A stretch of 64,000 nt of DNA from Nostoc sp. XA010 (GTDB lineage Bacteria; Cyanobacteriota; Cyanobacteriia; Cyanobacteriales; Nostocaceae): contig NZ_JAIVFX010000027.1 of assembly GCF_020829625.1 (NCBI RefSeq), positions 25,737 through 89,736 of the forward strand, in the 5' to 3' direction. Positions within the stretch are counted from its first letter, which is position 1. Each line of letters opens with the position of its first letter. Shown piece after piece: positions 27,106-36,325 of the stretch. The translations under genes and the position numbers were made by a program. The notes below the pieces were generated by a model. That model saw nothing but the letters and a program-made list of their open reading frames with translations. It did no database searches and was not told where the DNA came from.

Positions 27106-28479
27106 TTATTTAGCAACCAAAACTGGTTGTTTTGCTGTTGACTGAACTAATTCGACTGTTGACTCCACTAGTTCTTTTGCTGCTGACTGCACTAATTCGG
27201 CTGTTGACTCCACTAGTTCTTTTGCTGTTGACGCTACTGGTTGTGGCTGCAACAGTCCGGTGTAAAGTTCACTCAGTTGATGTGCTACACCATCCCAGCT
27301 AAACTTAGTTTCGACACGCTTTCTACCAGCTTTACCCAATTCATCTCGCCATTCTGGAGCTAAGAGAATTCGGTCAATGGCAGATGCAAAGGCATCTACA
27401 TCTTGTGGTGCTGCCAATAAACCAGTTTCTTCATTAACTACAGTAGACTGAAGTCCGCCGACATCACTTGCTACCACTGGTGTACTACTTGCCATCGCTT
27501 CGATCGCTACGAGTCCAAAAGGTTCGTAGTGACTGGGAACAACGCAAACATCAGCAGCTGCGTAATAAGTTGGCAAAATATCTTGACTCAGACGACCCGC
27601 AAAAGTGGTAAAGTCACTCATCCCCAATTCGTTGACGATTTGCTCAATGCGATCGCGCTCAATACCGTCGCTGTTACCTGGAGTACTGCCACCACCAATA
27701 ATTAGCTGGAGATTTTTGGAGTCACGTAGCTCAGACTTGTTTACTGCACGCACCAAGGTTTCTATCCCTTTGCGTGGGTCAAAACGCCCTACATATAATA
27801 CTACTTTGGCTTCTTTATCAATTCCCAATTCAGCCCTGGCTGCTTCTCGTGCAATCGATCCAAAGCGCTGAATATCTGTACCGCAGGGAATGATGTCGAT
27901 ATTACCTTTAGTGGAAACTAGCGATCGCATGTGTTGCTGTTCTTGCGGACTTGTCGCTACAATTCGCTCTGCTTTTTCCAACACGTCTTTTTCCACTGCT
28001 AATCGCATACTAGCAATCTGAGGAATATCTTCTATAGTGTTATACTTGACGGCTCCTAAAGAGTGGTAGGTGTGAACCTGTTTACTATGTTGGATTTTGT
28101 TTAACTCCATCCCCACCCAACTAGAGAGCCAATAGTTAGTGTGAACTAATTGGTATGTAAAGTCATTTTTTAATTGAAATTTGAGGAAATTATCCACAAA
28201 TTCTGGCAGAAATTCAAAAATTTCATCTCGCGGCACAAACTCAAGGGGGCCAGCTTTTAAACGAATAGTTCGGCAATTGTCGCTGTGTTTAACAATCGAG
28301 TCTTGCTCCAGACTCACTTTGCGAGTAAACATATCAACTTGCCATCCCAGCTGCGCTAGTGCTTCACCCACGTTACGCACATAAACATTTTGTCCCCCAG
28401 CTTCTTCTTTCCCTATTTCAATCGCCGGGTCTCCGTGGACGGAAATCAAGGCGATACGTTTTTCGGTGGTAGAGTTCAT
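27106..28479 (-). CDS. Glycosyltransferase family 4 (sucrose-phosphate synthase/MshA-like)
   Basis: 457 residues. The glycine loop HGDPAIEIGKEEAGGQNVYVRNVGEAL is the acceptor-side motif of sucrose synthase/phosphate synthase and MshA-type enzymes. The donor side has LYVGRFDPRKGIETLV and PSHYEPFGLVAIEAMASSTPVVASDVGG (EX7E). The catalytic part ends near residue 405 with a normal length. A C-terminal tail of about 45 residues consists of imperfect repeats (AKELVESTAELVQS), encoded by a 45-bp tandem repeat at about 27131-27235. Substrate not decided; the upstream 28480-28900 region carries a duplicated 29-bp motif. Confidence 0.85.
   Translation of the reverse strand: MNSTTEKRIALISVHGDPAIEIGKEEAGGQNVYVRNVGEALAQLGWQVDMFTRKVSLEQDSIVKHSDNCRTIRLKAGPLEFVPRDEIFEFLPEFVDNFLKFQLKNDFTYQLVHTNYWLSSWVGMELNKIQHSKQVHTYHSLGAVKYNTIEDIPQIASMRLAVEKDVLEKAERIVATSPQEQQHMRSLVSTKGNIDIIPCGTDIQRFGSIAREAARAELGIDKEAKVVLYVGRFDPRKGIETLVRAVNKSELRDSKNLQLIIGGGSTPGNSDGIERDRIEQIVNELGMSDFTTFAGRLSQDILPTYYAAADVCVVPSHYEPFGLVAIEAMASSTPVVASDVGGLQSTVVNEETGLLAAPQDVDAFASAIDRILLAPEWRDELGKAGRKRVETKFSWDGVAHQLSELYTGLLQPQPVASTAKELVESTAELVQSAAKELVESTVELVQSTAKQPVLVAK
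27131..27235. repeat. Tandem coding repeat in the GT4 tail
   Basis: A unit of about 45 bp containing GACTCCACTAGTTCTTTTGC appears a little over twice in the 3' end of the gene. Confidence 0.7.
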
Positions 28480-28691
28480 AGTTTGTGTGTTGCTGATTTT
28501 AACAAAGTTTTAAGCTGTTCCAAACTCGTGTATAGCACACTTGTCCGAATTGTTTAGGAACCTTAATTAATATTGATTTTAATTTACTATGCCTAATATT
28601 GTTTTACATCTTCTGCCAGAAGTATACTATTAGATTAAATACAAATATTTAATTTCTTTAGATATAGAAAATTTTTATCTTTAGATTTCAT

Positions 28692-28872
28692 CCTTTTGAT
28701 AGATGAAAATTATATTTCTCTTATAGAAACTATAAAATTTTTGCAAAAATCAAAATTGCTGAAAAGCTTATAAATACTTACTTTGAGCTTAGTATTCTCT
28801 CTTATTTCAAGTCGGATTGCTATATTAATTCAAAATATCTAATGCTTTTGATAGATAAAAATTATAGTTCTC
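28692..28872. repeat. Direct repeat pair upstream of GT4 gene
   Basis: CTTTTGATAGATGAAAATTA (about 28693) and CTTTTGATAGATAAAAATTA (about 28845), each followed by TA(T/G)TTCTC, are about 152 bp apart in the 835-bp gap between the GT4 start and psaK. They could be regulator sites for the minus-strand gene or remnants of a duplication. Confidence 0.5.
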
Positions 28873-29062
28873 GTCTTCTTTGTGCAGATATAATGCCATA
28901 GATACATGCATTAACGTGAGTTTGAGGAAGGGAAAAGCAACCGGATGCACAGGGTATTGTAAAGAAAGTAGTCCGATGAATTAAGCTTTTTGGCGATTTT
29001 TGCCTAATACCAATTCCGTATGAAGATGCACAGAATATTAAACAAACCGCCCTTCGGGTTCA

Positions 29063-29100
29063 CCAGTCGCTTACGGCGGGAAACCCGCCTACAGCGCTGG
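29063..29100. repeat. 38-bp dispersed palindrome (intergenic copy)
   Basis: CCAGTCGCTTACGGCGGG is followed by AAACCCGCC and ends CAGCGCTGG. The two halves are inverted. The same framework occurs at 38935-38974 inside the acsF gene. Confidence 0.75.
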
Positions 29101-29314
29101 TTCACCAAGTACGCCAAGAATAGAGAGTTACTCATTTAGTGCAGCTTCACATTAAATTGGTATAAGTCCTGAATTAATGCCGTTGAACCCATGTTGTATT
29201 AAGTAGTGAGAATAACTGTTAAATATTGATGCAAAATCGGGTACTTTCTGGAATTTGCTTCGGAAAGTCTCAGATTATATTTGCAATCATTAATAAATTT
29301 CAGGAGCAAATCAG

Positions 29315-29575
29315 GTGTTTAGTTCAACCTTACTCGCTGCCGCAACCACACCTCTGCAATGGAGTCCAACAGTTGCACTGATTATCATTATTGTTAATAT
29401 TGTTGCCATTGCCTTTGGTAAATTTACCATCAGATATCCTAACGCAGAACCAAAACTACCCTCAGCTAATTTATTTGGTGGTTTTGGTTTACCAGCCCTT
29501 TTAGCAACTGCTGCCTTTGGTCATATCTTAGGAGTGGGCGTCGTCTTAGGGTTGCATAACCTGGGAAGAATTTAG
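29315..29575 (+). CDS. psaK: Photosystem I subunit X (PsaK)
   Basis: 86 residues from a GTG at 29315 with AGGAG 8 bases upstream. The start MFSSTLLAAATTPLQWSPTV, a first membrane helix (ALIIIIVNIVAIAFGKFTI), a short polar loop and a second glycine-rich helix (FGLPALLATAAFGHILGVGV) match PsaK. It binds peripherally in PSI and holds antenna chlorophylls. Single gene with its own terminator at 29621. Confidence 0.95.
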   Translation: MFSSTLLAAATTPLQWSPTVALIIIIVNIVAIAFGKFTIRYPNAEPKLPSANLFGGFGLPALLATAAFGHILGVGVVLGLHNLGRI

Positions 29576-29620
29576 GTTTTTACCCAAGCCTTTATTCGAT
29601 GATTACTTGTCTCCAGCTTT

Positions 29621-29652
29621 GAGCTAGAGAGTTAGTTCTCTGGCTCTTTTTT
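29621..29652 (+). terminator. Intrinsic terminator of psaK
   Basis: GAGCTAGAGAG and TTCTCTGGCTC form a stem, followed by TTTTTTATT, 46 bp after the psaK stop. Confidence 0.85.
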
Positions 29653-29731
29653 ATTGAAAAGCCAGAGAAACTCCAATACCAAAAGCCCCCATCTGGAGGC
29701 TTGAATTGCTGACTATGGCGGCGACAACTAT

Positions 29732-30472
29732 CTAACTCTTAACGAATGTCCACTCTAATACTTTGATGGGAGCTTCTTGTAGTGCTTGAGTTAGTTCAGC
29801 GCTGCTCTTAAATTTTATTTGGGAGAGGTCGCAGGCTTCAACGTTGACTGTAAATTTTTCGTTCTCGAAGGGCCAAGGTTTGACAACAACCAAGTTATCG
29901 CTGCGCTGCATGATGTCATAACGTTGACCATCAGGGCCCTTGCTAATTTCTAAAAATCGCTCATCATCAGGTAGTTCTTGCTGACATAAAATGAGAGAAA
30001 GGCGATCGCACCATTGCATAAATGCATAGGCTGCATCAACTTCTTCCTTTTTGATGCCTAGTTCTTTGCGCCAACGTTGCTGGTTTTGCAGTTGCTCATC
30101 TAAAAGTTTGTCTAGCTTGGAACCCTTACCCCGACTTGACTCATTTAAACGGCTGATGTGCATGGAAATTAATAAAGCCACCCATCGTCCACGGTAGCGG
30201 GCATTCTTAGCCAGATCAGCCAATTTCTGGACACTAGCATCTACATTGGTATTTGAAGAGAGCATGAAGTCCAGTGGCGCACCTGCTTCAGTAAGAATGT
30301 CCTCTTCCCACTCTTTTTCTAGGTCATCGTGATGGGAAATTGCAGCGACGGTTTCATATAACCTTACTGGAGCATCTTTACGCCGCCATTGTCCTGCAAG
30401 TTGAGCTGCTAATAAAGCATGGGCGCGGTGATAAATAACTTCCCAACCATTTGGCGTAGCGTTGACAATCAC
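29732..30472 (-). CDS. DUF3891 family protein
   Basis: 246 residues starting MIVNATPNGWEVIYHRAHALL. The HRAHALLAAQLAGQW block followed by VAAISHHDDLEKEW (histidine/aspartate pairs) and later FMQWCDRLSLILCQ is characteristic of this uncharacterised family. The spaced H, HH-DD and D residues look like a metal-binding HD-like site (inference). The gene stands alone; the upstream gap 30473-30867 holds only the palindrome at 30672. Confidence 0.75.
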   Translation of the reverse strand: MIVNATPNGWEVIYHRAHALLAAQLAGQWRRKDAPVRLYETVAAISHHDDLEKEWEEDILTEAGAPLDFMLSSNTNVDASVQKLADLAKNARYRGRWVALLISMHISRLNESSRGKGSKLDKLLDEQLQNQQRWRKELGIKKEEVDAAYAFMQWCDRLSLILCQQELPDDERFLEISKGPDGQRYDIMQRSDNLVVVKPWPFENEKFTVNVEACDLSQIKFKSSAELTQALQEAPIKVLEWTFVKS

Positions 30473-30671
30473 AAATCAATCTCCTGATTCTTAGTTTTGA
30501 TTTTGAGTTGAATTAATTTTTGAATTCAGAAACGTCGGGGTAGATTTGAAGAGGCGATCGCTCTGACTTGTTCAGTGTAGCTTAATTTCAATATCGCGCA
30601 GAGATATGTATCCAAAGTATTCAAAGTGCGTGTTGCATCCAAATCAATATCAGTAAATACTGCTCGAATTA

Positions 30672-30703
30672 GATTCCCGACTTCTCTAAGAAATCGGGAA
30701 TCT
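30672..30703. repeat. Dispersed hairpin GATTCCCGA...TCGGGAATC
   Basis: A perfect 9-bp stem, extended by a nearly paired CTTCTCTAAGAAA centre, between DUF3891 and Mn-catalase. No other content recognised in this 395-bp gap. Confidence 0.7.
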
Positions 30704-30867
30704 TGTTGTTCACGAATGATTTAAGATTGCTTTAGGTTAGATAAGGCTAAATTCTCCCTCAAAAATCCCTGATGTAGACAAACAGTTGAACCATTGCTGA
30801 ACAAGGTGGGCTGTTTGCCTACCTAATAATTGGGAGTTTTCAAGAACCTCTAACTGCAATCTTGAAA

Positions 30868-31560
30868 TTAAGAGTGGCTTTCTAACGGATTCGCAATGTA
30901 TTTGAATGTTGGCTCAGAATTCCAAGGGCCACGCTCATCTTGCCCACTGCTGTCTGTAGATAGATTGTAGTAAAGAGCAACAGTTTCATCTGGCTTAATA
31001 TTACCAAAGAACGGATCTGTCAACTTACCCAGCGAATCTAGAGCTTTCATAAACATCTGGGTATGAGAAATTTCTCGTGTTAACAGATGGACTAAAGTCT
31101 CTTGGGTTCCTTTGTCTGTTGCCAACTTAATCAATTCTTCGTAAGTCTGACGAGCGCCAGCTTCAGCTGCAACGTTAGCTCTCAAATCACGTACTACATC
31201 TCCGCCTTCATTTAAGTAATTTGCAGTCCAAGCATTACCCTGGCTATCTAGAAAATGAGGCCCAATCCCTCGGACTGCAAAGAGAGTACTTTTATAAGCT
31301 TCTGTTTGATCGCTATTCTTAGTATGAGCTTCAATGAGTTTACCAACCATTTCTAAATGGCTGAATTCCTCGATCGCAATGTCTTGAAGCATGTCTTTAA
31401 TTCCAGCATTCTCAACATGGAATGATTGAACCCAATATTGAAGTGCTGCACTAAGTTCTCCCGTAGCTCCGCCAAACTGCTCTAAAAGCAACTGAGCAAA
31501 ACGAGGGTTTGGTTCAGTCACGTTAACTGCATGAATAGGCTCTTTTTTGTGAAAAAACAT
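30868..31560 (-). CDS. Manganese catalase
   Basis: 230 residues. The dimanganese ligands are visible: glutamate in GGATGELSAALQYW, the pair in IAIEEFSHLEMVGKL, glutamate in AAEAGARQTYEEL and histidine in REISHTQMFMKAL. Length matches the 230-residue Mn-catalases of Anabaena (KatB type). The C-terminus DERGPWNSEPTFKYI is also typical. It breaks down hydrogen peroxide in the cytoplasm without heme. Monocistronic on the minus strand with GGAAG upstream of the start. Confidence 0.93.
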   Translation of the reverse strand: MFFHKKEPIHAVNVTEPNPRFAQLLLEQFGGATGELSAALQYWVQSFHVENAGIKDMLQDIAIEEFSHLEMVGKLIEAHTKNSDQTEAYKSTLFAVRGIGPHFLDSQGNAWTANYLNEGGDVVRDLRANVAAEAGARQTYEELIKLATDKGTQETLVHLLTREISHTQMFMKALDSLGKLTDPFFGNIKPDETVALYYNLSTDSSGQDERGPWNSEPTFKYIANPLESHS

Positions 31561-31732
31561 AGATTTACACTTCCAGAAATTATGATTTTACAGAATTAAC
31601 AAACTATTTTATTGTCTCCTAGTATTTTTCAATATTTACCTAATTTAAGATTTAATACCTTCTCAAACTGGTTCACTAGAAGACCAATAAAATACAGTAG
31701 TCATGTTAGTGTTGATAACTGCCAATCAGCAA

Positions 31733-32032
31733 TTAAGCATTGCTGCTTCTTCTGATTAATCCCCATAGATAAATAGCAACAATTGCGTCAATCACAGCTA
31801 CTAAAATACTTGGAAGAGTTAAACCAGCACCAGCCGCAGTAATTTGTAGAGTTCCTGTTCGTAGTAAAGTAAACAGACTTCCACCGACAAAAGCCTCATG
31901 ATACCCAAAATCATTGTGGAGAGAATTCCACCACCTTGATAACCAGGATAAACAGCTTTAGGGTAGGCGTAGCCCGCCGTTAGGCATAGCACCTGCTAAA
32001 AGTCGTAAAACTACCCAAGCAAGAATACTCAT
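31733..32032 (-). pseudogene. GlsB/YeaQ-type small membrane protein gene, disrupted
   Basis: From ATG 32030-32032 the frame reads MSILAWVVLRLLAGAMPN and then runs into GGLRLP-stop. In another frame directly after come KAVYPGYQGGGILSTMILG, and in a third frame AFVGGSLFTLLRTGTLQITA...GLTLPSILVAV. In an intact transglycosylase-associated (GlsB/YeaQ) protein these parts are continuous. The break at 31961-31987 is a dispersed repeat of the GGCGTAGCCCG type, and a one-base loss near 31910 causes a second frameshift. The gene cannot make the full three-helix protein. Confidence 0.75.
31961..31987. repeat. TAGGCGTAGCC-type dispersed repeat
   Basis: TAGGCGTAGCCCG also appears at 33592-33605, and GGCGTAGGCGTAGCC at 50535-50549. 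Here it interrupts the GlsB-like gene. Confidence 0.65.
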
Positions 32033-32389
32033 AACTGCCTCAACAATCTCACTTGTATCTAAGTTATCAACTTTGATTCACAATTCTTTCTACCAGATGG
32101 GATAAATGCTAAATCCAAAAGTTAGACAAAAAACTTTACATCAAGGTTCAGATGGAAATTGGTATTTTTATTCTATAAATAAAAATACTAAACGAAATTT
32201 TTGTCAGATAAATCAGGAATTATTGAATACACAACTCTAGAAGTTACTTTTTCTCGAACTAGACACTAGAATTATATTTTTTTATATCTACCTTAAGATA
32301 TAAAAAAATAATCTAACTTTTTGCAGATGAATTAAAATAATTTGTAATTCGTAATTAGCACGATTTATGCAAAAGGCAGTGAAAGCCTT

Positions 32390-32746
32390 AGAGGATGTTT
32401 GAAAAGTCAAAGCCAGTAAAAAATCATGCAAGTCGTATGACCATGATACGAATCATTGCAATATGCATAAACATACTTGCTTGCTTACTAATAATTTTTC
32501 CGGGCGACCTCCACCAGGCGCATTGATTTTAATTTTTTGACTTGACTTTTTAGTTTTGATTTCGTTGTGACGATTTATAGGGCAATTTAACAGTGGTTGT
32601 AACTGTTGGTGACTATTTGCTAAAATCTGTTTTGTTCGGGATGGATACTTTTGGATATAATCAAACACTATAGACATTTGGAAAAATGGTAGATCCTCAA
32701 TTAAACGTTTTAGCATTTTCTTTTCATAAGTTAATATTTCGGACAA
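32390..32746 (-). mobile_element. Truncated IS transposase remnant
   Basis: The minus-strand frame 32453-32746 (97 residues) begins MSEILTYEKKMLKRLIEDLP and has GGGRPEKLLVSKQVCL, the helix-turn-helix start of DDE_Tnp_4-type IS5-superfamily transposases. The DDE catalytic part is missing. At 32392-32410 GAGGATGTTTGAAAAGTC resembles an IS terminus. The other terminus is not seen, so this is a deletion derivative. The neighbouring 32033-32389 is A/T-rich without a gene. Confidence 0.6.
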
Positions 32747-32895
32747 GTCTATTACATCAAAGAAGCTTGGACTGACATGAGACCACTTAATGTTCGTAAG
32801 AAAATAGAAGAATCTGCTGGGGGTAAATTATAACGTATTATATTTTTGGTAAAGGTTGTTCTATCTCAACATCTGAAACACTTGTAATTAAGTGT

Positions 32896-33327
32896 TTAAA
32901 GGATTAGAACTAAAGTCCCCACAACTACTAAACTGCTTCCTAATATTATTTTCAAGTTTAATGTTTCTCCCAGAAACATAACTGAAAACAATAAAACTAA
33001 TACCAAGCTTAATTTATCAATTGGTGCGACAAGGGAGACTTTTCCGGTTTGTAAAGCTTGGAAGTAAAAAATCCATGATAACCCTGTAGATACTCCAGAT
33101 AATAATAAGAAGATCATCGTTTTTGGGGAAATAGCTAAGATATTAACTACATTTCCTTGAAAAAATACAATTCCCCAAGCAATTACTAAGATAACAACAG
33201 TTCGGATTGCTGTTGCTAAATTAGAATTAATATTTTCTATGCCAATTTTGGCAAAAATAGTTGTCAATGCTGCAAAGCCAGCCGAAAGTAATGCATATAT
33301 CCACCACGGTATAGTGTTGCTTTCCAT
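32896..33327 (-). CDS. EamA/DMT family single-domain transporter
   Basis: 143 residues from ATG 33327, chosen because AGGAGG lies 6 bases upstream; an upstream TTG at 33351 is unlikely. It has about five membrane helices, from IYALLSAGFAALTTIFAKIG to IILGSSLVVVGTLVLIL. The block LSWIFYFQALQTGKVSLVAPIDKLSLVLVLLFSVMFLGE is the signature half of the EamA family. Standard members have two such domains; single-domain ones of this size are common and probably dimerise. Substrate unknown. Confidence 0.85.
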   Translation of the reverse strand: MESNTIPWWIYALLSAGFAALTTIFAKIGIENINSNLATAIRTVVILVIAWGIVFFQGNVVNILAISPKTMIFLLLSGVSTGLSWIFYFQALQTGKVSLVAPIDKLSLVLVLLFSVMFLGETLNLKIILGSSLVVVGTLVLIL

Positions 33328-33486
33328 CTTGCCTCCTGGTTCACTAGTCAAAATTAGCAGTGTTATTTAGGCTCATGTTAGATTAAATTACTTGTTGCAA
33401 ACTGCAATTGCTTTTCCAAATAAATTCCTATTAACCCCCTTTGGGGAATTAAAAAATTTTTCAATTTTTAATTCAAGCGTATTTCT

Positions 33487-33620
33487 AGGTCGAAGCAAGC
33501 TACGCGTCACCGTCCCGCAGGGAACGTAGAGAAGCGACGGTCATACATACGATCGCTCCAAATATCTCCAGAAAATGAGAAATTTTTGGGCGTAGGCGTA
33601 GCCCGTCGCAGACATCGCAA
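33487..33620. repeat. Dispersed repeat cluster downstream of the acylase gene
   Basis: Contains GAAGCAAGCTACGCGTCACC and GGGCGTAGGCGTAGCCCG. Related pieces are at 55557-55620 and 31961-31987. Confidence 0.6.
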
Positions 33621-33643
33621 GCGCTAGAAACAGACTATTGAAC

Positions 33644-35749
33644 TCAGAATATTTTACGTTCTTCTAAATGAGCAACAATATCTGAGCGATCGCGCCATAC
33701 AGTCCGCAATTTTTTGTTGGCGAACATCTGTAACTGGTCGCTAATGTGGGGCGATCCGGGTTGAGTTGCATTACCGTAGCTGGTGAGTGCCATTGCCCGT
33801 ACAGGGTTGGAAAATTCAATTGCAGCCACATAGGAATCACCCGCAACGGCTTGGAATTGCCCATTTTCTCCGGGAGCAGAATTCAGTACCCGAAAAATTC
33901 CCAGTTCCCCATCCCCACCATTAGCAGATAAATCCATATCACCCAACCGTAGCCGAAAAACCTTGCCCCACGGTACATCAAGCGCCCCATAAGTCTTTTC
34001 TATCTCTGCTGCAACTGCTTGCAGAGTTGCAACTGCACTTTCAGGATTAGCTAAACCATCGGGTGTGGTGCGTGGATAATTTTCATTCCAAGGTTTACTA
34101 AACGTTTTATCTAAGTCCATCTGTTGTACCCAAAAGGCAAATAATACAGCCCCGCGACTATCTGCATTGGCTTGTCGATCCCATGCTTCTAGGACATTAG
34201 CTGCTTTTTGCCCTAAGTCCTGACCGTACTTGCGTACAGCCGGAATTAAATCATCCAAAATCCGATCAGCCAGTTCCATACGAGTAGAGTGTTTGTATGC
34301 AACCATTTCATCAAAAGAGATTTTGTTATCCTCAGCCAGCATCCTTACAGAACGTTGGGAGCGAAAATCCATGAAACGAGGTGCCATGTAAGGCGGGTAA
34401 TTATCTGCTTTAATGGCGGCTGGAAATGTAGTTGTCCAAGGTGGATCGTTTGTATTTTGCAACCAGCCACTTTTCGGGTCAACTATGCGCGGTAAATCTT
34501 GGTAAGGATGAAGTTTTGTCCACAAGGTTTTAGATGTATTTCCTGGGATTATGCCTTGCCAGTATTCAAAATCACCCTTAGAGCGCACTGGAACTTGACC
34601 ATTGAATAAGTGCATAATATGCCCTTCCCGATCCGCATACATCACCGTAAACATTGGCAATTGCAAGCGCTGGAGTGTCTTTTCAAACTGGGCAAGATTT
34701 TTTGCTCGTGCCATATCCCACCACTCCTGGAGTACACCTGGTCGGTCAAGACCTGCAACTCTTAGCGCCACGGCTTTACCATTTTTCTCGGCTACCACAG
34801 GGCCATGAACGGAACTTTTCACTACTAATGGTTGCTCCTGCAAGGAGCCATCTTTCTGCTTCACTTTCAATGAGAGGGTTTTTGTCTGAAAGTTACGAAC
34901 TTTGTCATCAAAGCGGTACCCATTACCTGCGAGTGTGAGTTCATAAACATCCCAACCATCGTATGTATTAACGGTGTGAGTCCAACCTAAGTTGTTGTTG
35001 AAGGCGATCGCTAATACAGGAATACCTACAAGTGTTGCTCCATAAGCATCAATCCCTGGTGCGGTGATTTGAGCTTCATACCACAAAAATAAATCTGACC
35101 AAGGTAGGTGTGGGTTTGCTAGCAACATGGCATTCCCATTGGCAGAATGACTTGGTGCGATCGCCCAACCATTAGATCCTGCTTGCAACTTTTCTTTGCT
35201 CAGGTCTAATACTGACTCCGGATTGACCACAAAGGTGAAATTGAGTACCCGATGTAAGTGAGCCATGACATCTTCTGCCTTAACTGGTAGCACCACCTCA
35301 ACTTGATCGTCAATTAACTTCGGATTTTGTTTTACATAAGCATTGATCCCAGCAGCAAAAGCATCAAGATAACTACGAAAAGTTGGACTCTGTGCTCTGT
35401 ACCAAGTACTAGCGCGTTCTGGTACTCCCGCAGTCTGTACCCAACGATCTGACTCCAGATATTCCTCTCCCCAATATTCGGCTGCGCGTCCCCGTGCTTG
35501 ACCATAGAGACGCAAAAGTAAATCTCCATGACTTTGCATTTGTGCCCAACCAAAGGCATAAAATGCACTCTGGTCATCTTTACCGTAGATGTGCGGCACT
35601 CCATAGGTATCCCATAATATCTCTGTGGATTTTGTTGGTACAGCTACAGTGCGGCTTCCGACAAACAAAACCAGTATCAAACTGAGTATTAAGGGTAAAA
35701 CGCGTATTGATTTTCTTTTGTAAACTCTGAGTAAAATATCAATCCTCAT
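33644..35749 (-). CDS. Penicillin acylase family hydrolase (possible AHL acylase)
   Basis: About 701 residues; an ATG at 35767 would add six. A membrane/signal segment near the start (LPLILSLILVLFVG) is followed by the alpha chain beginning EILWDTYGVPHIYGKDD. The nucleophile region is LQAGSNGWAIAPS, with the serine at about residue 192 after glycine, the normal autocleavage site that yields a beta chain with N-terminal serine. NPHLPW, LVGIPVLAIAFNNNLGWTHT and the C-terminal QPGSPHISDQLQMF are family hallmarks. An acylase of this family in Anabaena, AiiC, degrades acyl-homoserine lactones; whether this is its orthologue is not certain. Probably periplasmic. Confidence 0.85.
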   Translation of the reverse strand: MRIDILLRVYKRKSIRVLPLILSLILVLFVGSRTVAVPTKSTEILWDTYGVPHIYGKDDQSAFYAFGWAQMQSHGDLLLRLYGQARGRAAEYWGEEYLESDRWVQTAGVPERASTWYRAQSPTFRSYLDAFAAGINAYVKQNPKLIDDQVEVVLPVKAEDVMAHLHRVLNFTFVVNPESVLDLSKEKLQAGSNGWAIAPSHSANGNAMLLANPHLPWSDLFLWYEAQITAPGIDAYGATLVGIPVLAIAFNNNLGWTHTVNTYDGWDVYELTLAGNGYRFDDKVRNFQTKTLSLKVKQKDGSLQEQPLVVKSSVHGPVVAEKNGKAVALRVAGLDRPGVLQEWWDMARAKNLAQFEKTLQRLQLPMFTVMYADREGHIMHLFNGQVPVRSKGDFEYWQGIIPGNTSKTLWTKLHPYQDLPRIVDPKSGWLQNTNDPPWTTTFPAAIKADNYPPYMAPRFMDFRSQRSVRMLAEDNKISFDEMVAYKHSTRMELADRILDDLIPAVRKYGQDLGQKAANVLEAWDRQANADSRGAVLFAFWVQQMDLDKTFSKPWNENYPRTTPDGLANPESAVATLQAVAAEIEKTYGALDVPWGKVFRLRLGDMDLSANGGDGELGIFRVLNSAPGENGQFQAVAGDSYVAAIEFSNPVRAMALTSYGNATQPGSPHISDQLQMFANKKLRTVWRDRSDIVAHLEERKIF

Positions 35750-35825
35750 TAACACCACCATATACACATGTAACGCCTGGTGACTGAAACTGCTATTGGT
35801 CAGTGAGGGGTTGGGGATCTAGGGA

Positions 35826-35965
35826 TTGGGAGGAGAGGAGGGGGAAATGAAGAAGCAGGGGAGCAGGGAGCAGGGGGAAAAGGGGAAACTTTCTCCCAAG
35901 CAAAGCGCACCCCGCCCCAATTCCTCTTTTCCTTTCTCCTTGCTCCCTTGCCTCTTTTTCAATAA
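35826..35965. repeat. G-rich/C-rich low-complexity repeat
   Basis: A G-rich arm (GCAGGGGAGCAGGGAGCAGG) is followed by a C/T-rich arm (CTCTTTTTC and CTCCTTGCTCCCTTGCC). The two arms are roughly inverted. Similar arms occur inside the aspartate kinase gene at 48300-48434. The remaining gap to 36325 shows no gene. Confidence 0.6.
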
Positions 35966-36257
35966 TTCCCCTAGTCCCCATTACTCTTTTTGGTCACAAG
36001 GCAAAGCTGTACGCAAGTGACTTTGACAAAGCAGATTTAAGTTGATCTAACAATACCACTTTATTGAGAAATAATATCAAGACTAAAAGAGTATCCTTTG
36101 TTCCTTTTAAAAAATGGGGAAACAGCTACACGATGATGTAATCTATATATTTATCAAGAAAAATTCTGAACTTAGGCATGGGGTTAGTAGTAGCTTTTGC
36201 CCTCGGCTGGCAAATTACGACTATAGATACCTGATGCGTAAGTTTTAATTAGTTAAA

Positions 36258-36294
36258 TCCCCTCAATCGTGATTTTCAAGGTAGATTGAGGGGA
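36258..36294 (-). terminator. Hairpin downstream of hemN
   Basis: TCCCCTCAATC and GATTGAGGGGA form an 11-bp stem about 32 bp past the hemN stop on the minus strand, followed by TTTAACTAATT. Probable end of the ho-hemN transcript. Confidence 0.6.
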
Positions 36295-36325
36295 TAATAT
36301 GTAGCTGACATTTGTAAAAGTGGTA

